Source: Spirochaetaceae bacterium
GTDB taxonomy: Bacteria > Spirochaetota > Spirochaetia > SZUA-6 > Bin103
Direction of reading: 5' to 3'
NCBI GenBank assembly: GCA_028818385.1
Contig: JAPPNY010000033.1
Span: forward strand, 1-21,007
Length of the DNA: 21,007 nucleotides
Shown here: positions 16,308-21,007 of the stretch, one piece after another
Position numbering within the stretch: the first letter of the stretch is position 1
Layout of the letters: every line of letters starts with the position of its first letter
Translations under genes and position numbers: made by a program
The notes under the pieces: generated by a model
What the model was told of the DNA's origin: nothing
Databases searched by the model: none
Seen by the model: only the letters and a program-made list of their open reading frames with translations

Positions 16308-16336
16308 TTTCTACGGGCGTGCGCCCGTGCTGTCAA
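16308..16336 (-). promoter_or_regulatory. Sigma70-type promoter with palindromic operator in the spacer, ABC-importer operon
   Basis: Minus strand: TTGACA (16336-16331, perfect consensus), 17-nt spacer, TAGAAA (16313-16308, 4 of 6 matches). The spacer is largely one 16-bp palindrome, ACGGGCG-2 nt-CGCCCGT (16313-16328). A regulator bound there would block RNA polymerase. The same site lies about 60 bp upstream of the divergent SGNH gene and might control both. Confidence 0.65.
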
Positions 16337-16386
16337 CACGGGTTGCGTCTGGCATGCGTGTCCGCGGTCGGGTACGGTTGCCCGCG

Positions 16387-17049
16387 ATGACGGAATCGGA
16401 GTGGTGGGGGCTGGTGCCCGAGGAGTGGCGCGAACGCCCCGAGTTCGCCTGGGTCGCCGACGATCCGGCGCTGCCGCGCGTGCTGCTGCTCGGCGACTCG
16501 ATCTCGATGTCCTACACGGCGCCGGTGCGCCGCCTGCTGGCCGGAGAGGCGTGCGTGCATCGCCCGCCGGCCAATTGCCGGTCGACCCGCCACAGCCTGG
16601 CCGAGCTGGACGGCTGGCTCGGTGACGGCCGGTGGCGGGTCATCCACTGCAACTGGGGTATCCACGACATCACCCAGGTGCAGGCGGCGGGCATCCAGCA
16701 GGTCGGGATCCAGGAGTACGAGCACAACCTGGAAACGCTGTTCGACCGGCTGGCGGCGACCGGCGCGGCGCTGATCTGGGCGACCACGACGCCGGTTCAG
16801 GAGGGCACGCCGTCGCGATCGCCCGCCGACGTGGTGCGCTACAACCAGGCCGCCGCGCGGATCGTCGCGGCGCGCGGGATCGTCGTGGACGATCTGTACG
16901 CGCTGGCGCTGCCTCGCATGACCGAGTTGCAGCCGCCGCGCAACGTCCATTTCACCGAGACCGGAGCCGGAGTGCTGGCTGCCCAGGTCGCCGACTCGAT
17001 ACGGGACGCGCTGCAGGCGGCGCACGTGAATACAGGAGAAACGAAGTGA
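16387..17049 (+). CDS. SGNH/GDSL-family hydrolase (probable carbohydrate esterase)
   Basis: 220 residues. Seen: block I LLLGDSISMS with nucleophile Ser38, a block III-like NWGIHD (Asn89-Asp94), and block V NVHFTETG with His188. These place it among SGNH hydrolases, which remove acyl groups from carbohydrates or lipids. In block V the usual D-x-x-H Asp is Arg185, so the Ser-His pair may work without the canonical Asp, or another residue takes its role. No signal peptide, hence cytoplasmic; de-acetylation of imported glycans is a plausible job. The ATG at 16387 is the first after the intergenic region and precedes MTESEWWGLVPEEW. Its TGA overlaps the next gene's GTG (GTGA). It is divergent from the ABC importer. 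Confidence 0.82.
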   Translation: MTESEWWGLVPEEWRERPEFAWVADDPALPRVLLLGDSISMSYTAPVRRLLAGEACVHRPPANCRSTRHSLAELDGWLGDGRWRVIHCNWGIHDITQVQAAGIQQVGIQEYEHNLETLFDRLAATGAALIWATTTPVQEGTPSRSPADVVRYNQAAARIVAARGIVVDDLYALALPRMTELQPPRNVHFTETGAGVLAAQVADSIRDALQAAHVNTGETK

Positions 17050-17816
17050 ACGACCTCAGAATCGGAGCGCAGCTCTTTACCGTGCGCGGCCATACCGACA
17101 CCGCCGCCGACGTGGCGGAGACGTTCGCGAAGGTGCGCGCCGCCGGCTACTCCGGCGTGCAGGTGTCAGCTTTCGGTCCGGTCGATCCGGCCGACGTGGC
17201 GCGACTCGCCTCCGAGCACGGGCTGGAGATCGCCGCGACGCACTTCGGGTGGGACGAGTTCCTCACCGATCTGGACCGCATGATCGACGTCCACCAGGGC
17301 TGGGGGTGCCGGCACGCAGCCATCGGCGGGTTGCCCGATGAGTACCGCGAAGCCGGAGGAATCGAGCGCTTCGCCGCGGAGCTGGGCCCGGTCGCCGAGC
17401 GGCTGGCCGCGGCCGGGATCGACTTCTCCTACCACAACCACAATCACGAGCTGGTGCGCGCAGGTGGCCGCACATGGCTGGCCGAGCTGTACGACGGGGT
17501 GCCGGCGGCGGCGCTGAAGGCGGAGCTGGACGTCTACTGGCTGGTGGCCGGCGGCGCCGACCCCGTGCAGTGGATCGAGGATCTGCGCGGCAGGCAGACC
17601 ATCGTACACTTCAAGGACATGGCTATGGCGCCGGACCGCTCGCAGCGCTTCGTCGAGGTGGGCGAGGGCAACCTCAACTGGCCGAAGATCGTGGCCGCGT
17701 GCCGGGCTGCCAACATCGAATGGGCGTTCGTCGAGCAGGACGACTGCTACGGACAGGACCCGTTCGCGTGCCTGGAGACCAGCTACCGCAACCTGCGCGC
17801 CCTGGGGCTCACTTGA
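17046..17816 (+). CDS. Sugar phosphate isomerase/epimerase-like TIM barrel (xylose-isomerase-like, IolE-type)
   Basis: 256 residues, normal for the AP endonuclease 2 / xylose-isomerase-like TIM-barrel family, which holds sugar isomerases, epimerases and inosose dehydratases. Seen: IGAQLFTVR at the first strand, ATHFGWDEF, the typical YHNHNHEL (near residues 129-136), a strand with AELDVYWLVAGGADPVQW, IVHFKDMA, VGEGNLNW, and WAFVEQDDC. The Glu/Asp/His/Glu metal set is in place. Reaction and substrate are not assignable by eye. GTG 17046 is the start, with AGGAGA at 17034-17039 and 4-nt coupling to the SGNH gene. It ends 12 bp before the convergent ThDP-enzyme gene. Confidence 0.88.
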   Translation: MNDLRIGAQLFTVRGHTDTAADVAETFAKVRAAGYSGVQVSAFGPVDPADVARLASEHGLEIAATHFGWDEFLTDLDRMIDVHQGWGCRHAAIGGLPDEYREAGGIERFAAELGPVAERLAAAGIDFSYHNHNHELVRAGGRTWLAELYDGVPAAALKAELDVYWLVAGGADPVQWIEDLRGRQTIVHFKDMAMAPDRSQRFVEVGEGNLNWPKIVAACRAANIEWAFVEQDDCYGQDPFACLETSYRNLRALGLT

Positions 17817-17828
17817 CGCCGGGGTGAG

Positions 17829-19472
17829 CTACTTCCGGTAGTAGCGGGCGACCGTCTCCTCGACCTTGGTCTTGGCCTCGATCAGCGCCGGGCGGCCGGT
17901 CCGGTTGACCTCGGCGGCGCGCCTGATCGCCGCGCCGAGCTGATCCGGGGTCGTGACCACCTCCGCGTGGGCGCCCAGCCCCTCGGCGATCTTGGCGTAG
18001 TCGCCGCCCAGGGCGTTGGTACCGTAATGCTCGCTGGTGTAGGGCATGTAGCTGTCGTAGTGGGTCATGACGCCGTTGTTGAGCACGACGGTCATGATGC
18101 CGATGCCGTTTCTGGCCGCGGTCTCGATGTCCAGGCCGGCCATCCCGAAGGCGGCGTCGCCCATGACGTTGACGACCTGCCGCTCGGGCGCCGCCAGCTT
18201 GGCGCCGAGCGCCAGGCCGAGCCCGTAGCCGAGCTGCGTCGACTTCCCCCAGCCGATGTAGGAGTGGGGCGTGTCGGCCGGCCAGAACGGCACGAACTGC
18301 TCGCGCGGATACCCGGAGTCGTGGGTGACGATGGCGTTGCGCGGGTCGATGGCGCGGGTGAGCTCGGTGAGCACGCGGTACGGGCTGATCGGCACCTCGT
18401 CCGAGTGCAGGTGCGGCGTCCACTCCTTCATGAACTCCGCTCTACACGAGGCCACGTCATCGGCCACGCCCTCCCTGCCCGCGGGTCCGTCCGGGCCCGC
18501 CTGGCGTCGCACCTCGTCGATCAACTGCCGCAGCACCAGCCGGGCGTCGCCGATCGCGCCGTAGTCGATGGCGTGCTCCTTGTTGAGGTCCTCGATGGCG
18601 TTGGTGACCTGGGCGAGGGGCACCCCGGACGGCAGCGGCGCGTTGAACGTGGTGGTGGTGAACCCGGCGCCGACGCCCAGCACGAAGTCTGCCTCCTTGA
18701 GGAAGCGGTGGGCCATGAGCGTGGCGGAGTTGGCGCCGGTTCCCAGCGAGAGCGGGTGGCTCTCGGGAAAGGCGCTCTTGCCGGCCAGCGTGGTCAGCAC
18801 CGGGATCCGGGTCAGCTCCGCGAACTCGATCAGCTCCCGGTACGCCTCCGCGTAGTGGACGCCCTGGCCGACGTACAGGACCGGCGCCTGCGCCTTGAGC
18901 AGGGCGGTCGCCAGGTCGCGCACGTCGTCCGGGTCGGCGGTGGAGCGATTCACCTTCACCGGCCGGTAGTCCAGGTCGTCGCCATACTCGGCGGTGCCCA
19001 GGTCGGAGGGGATCTCGACCAGCACCGGCGCCGGCCGGCCGTGCTTGAGCCGGGTGAACGCCGTGCGGAGGTGGCCGGGAACCTGGGCCGGGTCGGCCAG
19101 GTAGCCGCACCACTTGGTGATGCCGCCGTAGTTGCTCACCGCGTCGAAGCCGGGATGGGCCCCGAACCGGTCGCGCTCGGCGCCTCCGGGAAGCACCAGG
19201 AACGGCACGTTGTCCGCGAAGCCCTGCGCCACGCCGCCGAAGGCGTTCTCGGCGCCGGGGCCGCGCTGCATGGTGAACACGCCGATGCGGCGCCCGTTCA
19301 TGACGCGGCTGTAGCCGTCGGCCATGTTCACGCCCGCCCGCTCCTGGCGCGTGATGATCGGCCGGATGCCTTCCCTGCCGGCGGCCTCGATCAGGTTCTG
19401 CATCGGAAAGGCGGCCATCCACTCCACGCCCTCGGCCTTGAGGATCTTCGCTATCGCGGCATCACAGTCCAT
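17829..19472 (-). CDS. Thiamine-diphosphate-dependent enzyme, acetolactate synthase-like
   Basis: 547 residues with the three-domain layout of the acetolactate synthase/benzoylformate decarboxylase/sulfoacetaldehyde acetyltransferase family. The N-terminal PYR domain carries the ThDP-activating Glu44 (ITRQERAGVNMADGYSR), the central domain includes VLYVGQGVHY and VLGVGAGF, and the C-terminal PP domain has the ThDP/Mg motif VMGDAAFGMAG (Asp439) ending at LNN (465-466). In that motif the usual GDG reads GDA, as in some family members. These enzymes decarboxylate or condense 2-oxo acids such as pyruvate; the substrate here is unknown. ATG 19472 begins MDCDAAIAKILKAEGVEW, a family-typical start, although no good ribosome binding site is seen. 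It stands alone between a convergent isomerase gene and a divergent toxin-antitoxin pair. Confidence 0.9.
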   Translation of the reverse strand: MDCDAAIAKILKAEGVEWMAAFPMQNLIEAAGREGIRPIITRQERAGVNMADGYSRVMNGRRIGVFTMQRGPGAENAFGGVAQGFADNVPFLVLPGGAERDRFGAHPGFDAVSNYGGITKWCGYLADPAQVPGHLRTAFTRLKHGRPAPVLVEIPSDLGTAEYGDDLDYRPVKVNRSTADPDDVRDLATALLKAQAPVLYVGQGVHYAEAYRELIEFAELTRIPVLTTLAGKSAFPESHPLSLGTGANSATLMAHRFLKEADFVLGVGAGFTTTTFNAPLPSGVPLAQVTNAIEDLNKEHAIDYGAIGDARLVLRQLIDEVRRQAGPDGPAGREGVADDVASCRAEFMKEWTPHLHSDEVPISPYRVLTELTRAIDPRNAIVTHDSGYPREQFVPFWPADTPHSYIGWGKSTQLGYGLGLALGAKLAAPERQVVNVMGDAAFGMAGLDIETAARNGIGIMTVVLNNGVMTHYDSYMPYTSEHYGTNALGGDYAKIAEGLGAHAEVVTTPDQLGAAIRRAAEVNRTGRPALIEAKTKVEETVARYYRK

Positions 19473-19547
19473 GCGCTCATGCTACAGGGTCAGCCGAGGG
19501 TTGTCCGTTCCGGCCACGGTGCGATGCGTCCCAACGCGTGAGTGCGT

Positions 19548-19564
19548 TGATTGCGATGCAATCA
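19548..19564. promoter_or_regulatory. Palindrome upstream of the toxin-antitoxin operon, probable antitoxin operator
   Basis: A perfect inverted repeat TGATTGC-GAT-GCAATCA lies 30 bp before the antitoxin start. A TTGATT at 19547-19552 with TACTCT 17 nt on is a weak promoter, which would put the repeat across its -35 and spacer. Ribbon-helix-helix antitoxins such as FitA bind inverted repeats in their own promoters, so autoregulation here is a reasonable inference. Confidence 0.45.
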
Positions 19565-19594
19565 TTGCGTACTCTCGCACGGAGATCAGTGCCG

Positions 19595-19840
19595 ATGGCA
19601 AGCATTACGATTCGCAACCTTGAGGACGGGGTCAAACGACGCCTGCGGGTGCGGGCGGCCGAGCACGGCCACTCGATGGAAGAGGAGGCTCGGCACATAC
19701 TGCGTGCCGCGCTGGTCGAGCGATCTCCGCAACCGGCCAGGCTTGCAAGTGCCATCCATGCCCGCTTCGCGTCCTTGGGCGGCGTGGAGCTCGAGACGCC
19801 GCCGCGTGAGCCGGTGCGCGAGCCACCCCGGTTCGATTGA
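19595..19840 (+). CDS. vapB: FitA/VapB-type ribbon-helix-helix antitoxin
   Basis: 81 residues. The N-terminal ribbon-helix-helix MASITIRNLEDGVKRRLRVR then AAEHGHSMEEEARHILRAAL is the standard FitA-like DNA-binding antitoxin sequence. The C-terminal tail (residues 45-81, ending PPREPVREPPRFD) should wrap the toxin; its proline/arginine ending is common. ATG 19595 is chosen because the family begins MASITIRNL and a GGAG lies 10 nt upstream. Expected to neutralise the following PIN toxin and repress the pair. The stop lies 17 bp before the toxin ATG. Confidence 0.92.
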   Translation: MASITIRNLEDGVKRRLRVRAAEHGHSMEEEARHILRAALVERSPQPARLASAIHARFASLGGVELETPPREPVREPPRFD

Positions 19841-19857
19841 GGAGCAGCAACGCTCTG

Positions 19858-20316
19858 ATGATCCTGCTCGACACCAACCTGGTTTCGGAGTTGATGCGTC
19901 GCACGCCCGAGCCGGCGGTCGTCGCCTGGCTCGATGCCCAGGAAGCCTCCGCGGTCTACATCTCCGTGATCACCGAGGCGGAGCTCCGCTATGGAGTCGC
20001 GATACTGCCCGAGGGTCGACGTCGGACTCGGCTTGCCGCCGAGCTCGACAAGATGCTGGAGGAAGAGCTGGGACGGCGCGTGTTGCCCTTCGACCGCGCG
20101 GCTACTCATTCATTCGCGACCATCGGAGCCGTACGCAGGGCCGCAGGCATGCCGATCAGCCATGCGGACTGCCAGATTGCCGCCATTGCGCGCAGTCGAG
20201 GAGCTCGCGTTGCAACCCGGAATAAGGGAGATTTCGAGCACTGCGGGATCAAGGTGATCAACCCGTGGCCTGCACCGGCCGATCCTGATGAGGCTCCCAC
20301 GGCCTCTCTCACTTGA
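19858..20316 (+). CDS. vapC: VapC/FitB-type PIN-domain ribonuclease toxin
   Basis: 152 residues. PIN-domain nuclease with the expected acidic residues: Asp5 (ILLDTN), Glu42 (ITEAELRYG), Asp104 (SHADCQIAAIA) and Asp125 (TRNKGDF), followed by the common VINPW. VapC/FitB toxins are Mg2+-dependent RNases held inactive by the cognate antitoxin. All four acids are present, so it should be active. ATG 19858 starts the conserved MILLDTNLVSELM and follows GGAG at 19841-19844; a TTG at 19837 that overlaps the antitoxin stop is a possible longer start. The C-terminus (PAPADPDEAPTASLT) extends about 15 residues past the fold and is probably disordered. Confidence 0.93.
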   Translation: MILLDTNLVSELMRRTPEPAVVAWLDAQEASAVYISVITEAELRYGVAILPEGRRRTRLAAELDKMLEEELGRRVLPFDRAATHSFATIGAVRRAAGMPISHADCQIAAIARSRGARVATRNKGDFEHCGIKVINPWPAPADPDEAPTASLT

Positions 20317-20357
20317 CGCGATGAACGCGCAGCCCGGCGCCGGCGCGGGAGCCAGCG

Positions 20358-21007
20358 GTGGTGGTGATCGGCAGCTACCTCGTGGCGCTGGTGATCGAGG
20401 TGGAGCGCATTCCCGCCATCGGCGAGACCGTGAACGGCGGCGGCTACTTCGAGACCCATGGCGGCAAGGGCTCCAACATGGCGGTGCAGGCGGCCCGCCT
20501 GGGCGCCCGTTGCGTGTTCGTGGGCCGGGTCGGCGACGACGCACGCGGGCAGGCGTTTCGCGCCATGCTGACCGGCGAGGGTGTGGGCACCGATCACCTG
20601 CACCTGCAGGAAGGGATCGCCACCGGTGTGGGCTTCGTGCTGCTCGGCCCCGGCGGTCAGAACATGATCGCCATCGACCGCGGCGCCAACGCGCAGTTCT
20701 CGACCGCCGACGTGGACCGCGTCTCGGGGGCGATGCGGCCCCCGGCAACCGTGCTCGCCCAGCTCGAGATCCCGCTCGCCACCGCCATGCGCGGTATGCG
20801 GCGCGGCCGCGAGGCGGGCTGCACCACCATCCTCAATCCGGCGCCGGCCCAGGACCTGTCGGGCGAGGACCTGTCGAACGTGTCGGTGATCACTCCGAAC
20901 GAGACCGAGGCGCGGGCGGGGCGGGGGCCCCGCCCCCGGGCCCCGCCCCGCGGGGGCCCCCCCCGGGCCCGCCCCCGGGGCCAGGTGCCACGGGCCCCCC
21001 CGGAGTC
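20358..21007 (+). CDS. Ribokinase-like PfkB-family sugar kinase (partial, runs off window)
   Basis: About 187 reliable residues align by eye with RbsK: GGKGSNMAVQAARLGA, FVGRVGDDARGQAF, GANAQFSTADV, QLEIPL, ILNPAPAQDL and VITPNETEA. The family phosphorylates sugars or nucleosides at a hydroxymethyl with ATP. The C-terminal GAGD catalytic motif lies beyond the window. Start is GTG 20358 with GGGAG 6 nt upstream (20361 and 20364 are also GTG); the ATG at 20321 is in another frame. Odd: where RbsK has Asn14 and Asp16 (SINAD), which bind the sugar, this protein has Leu8 and Ala10 (SYLVA), while Lys and Asn of GGKGxN and the Glu of QLE are kept. A substrate other than ribose is likely. From about 20915 on, the frame is open but codes only Pro/Arg/Gly/Ala, which I do not believe is real. 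Confidence 0.85.
   Translation, partial: MVVIGSYLVALVIEVERIPAIGETVNGGGYFETHGGKGSNMAVQAARLGARCVFVGRVGDDARGQAFRAMLTGEGVGTDHLHLQEGIATGVGFVLLGPGGQNMIAIDRGANAQFSTADVDRVSGAMRPPATVLAQLEIPLATAMRGMRRGREAGCTTILNPAPAQDLSGEDLSNVSVITPNETEARAGRGPRPRAPPRGGPPRARPRGQVPRAPPE
20911..21007. other. Low-complexity G/C tail, probable sequence or assembly artefact
   Basis: Almost all bases are G or C in runs such as GGGGGCCCC and CCCCCCCC, with one short AGGTGCCAC interruption. It begins in the middle of the kinase's NETEA region, where relatives continue with a conserved sequence. It explains no known protein or RNA. It most likely marks the low-quality end of a contig, and should not be used to infer protein sequence. 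Confidence 0.7.

Noticed and set aside
16283..16339. Longer start (GTG 16339) for the LplB-like permease
   Set aside because: The added codons overlap the TTGACA/TAGAAA promoter and encode a basic, non-conserved leader.
17967..19541. 524-codon plus-strand open frame
   Set aside because: Antisense to the ThDP enzyme, with biased composition (VVGHD, RRGV-type repeats) and no motif; the minus-strand gene has clear family motifs.
20321..20357. ATG at 20321 as start of the ribokinase-like gene
   Set aside because: It is in a different frame; in the kinase frame a TGA at 20322-20324 precedes the GTG codons.

Overview
This is a GC-rich (about two-thirds G+C) bacterial window, densely packed with genes and with no gene-free stretch over about 125 bp. 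The contents suggest a heterotroph living on acidic sugars and polysaccharides: two heparinase II/III-like proteins, two unrelated sugar-acid dehydratase families, an ABC importer of the LplA/LplB/YtcP type, a BNR-repeat (sialidase-like) protein, an alpha-hydroxy-acid oxidase, a xylose-isomerase-like TIM-barrel enzyme, an SGNH esterase and a ribokinase-like sugar kinase. The solute-binding protein has a cysteine-free leader ending ATGEEE, a style I associate with Spirochaetota. A high-GC spirochaete is therefore my best guess for the host, held with low confidence. There are no rRNA, tRNA, IS or CRISPR sequences.

Layout. 1-1109 (-): class I/II aminotransferase, C-terminus off the window. 1207-1869 (+): unrecognised protein. 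1900-2583 (-): secreted spondin-domain protein. 2661-9650 (+): four tightly coupled genes, namely an enolase-superfamily sugar-acid dehydratase, two tandem heparinase-like paralogues and a UxuA-like mannonate dehydratase; every junction is an overlap. 9640-12134 (-): BNR-repeat protein followed by an FMN alpha-hydroxy-acid oxidase. 12193-12567 (+): small RlpA-like lipoprotein. 12631-16282 (-): ABC sugar importer, with a near-consensus promoter containing a palindrome and a rho-independent terminator at its end. 16387-17816 (+): SGNH hydrolase coupled to a sugar isomerase/epimerase-like enzyme. 17829-19472 (-): ThDP-dependent acetolactate-synthase-like enzyme. 19595-20316 (+): FitAB/VapBC-type toxin-antitoxin pair. 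20358-end (+): ribokinase-like kinase, cut by the window end, whose last ~95 bp are low-complexity G/C and probably a sequence artefact.

How the genes may work together (inference): the ABC transporter imports uronate-containing oligosaccharides. The two heparinase-like proteins lack signal peptides, so they would cleave them in the cytoplasm. The enolase-superfamily enzyme and the UxuA-like enzyme would dehydrate the resulting aldonic or hexonic acids to 2-keto-3-deoxy acids. The hydroxy-acid oxidase, ThDP enzyme, TIM-barrel isomerase and sugar kinase would handle downstream or parallel products. No KDPG/KDG aldolase or KDG kinase is visible, so the pathway is not complete within the window. 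The least described part is the four-gene operon at 2661-9650, in which one of the two tandem heparinase-like paralogues has lost part of the signature motif that the other keeps.
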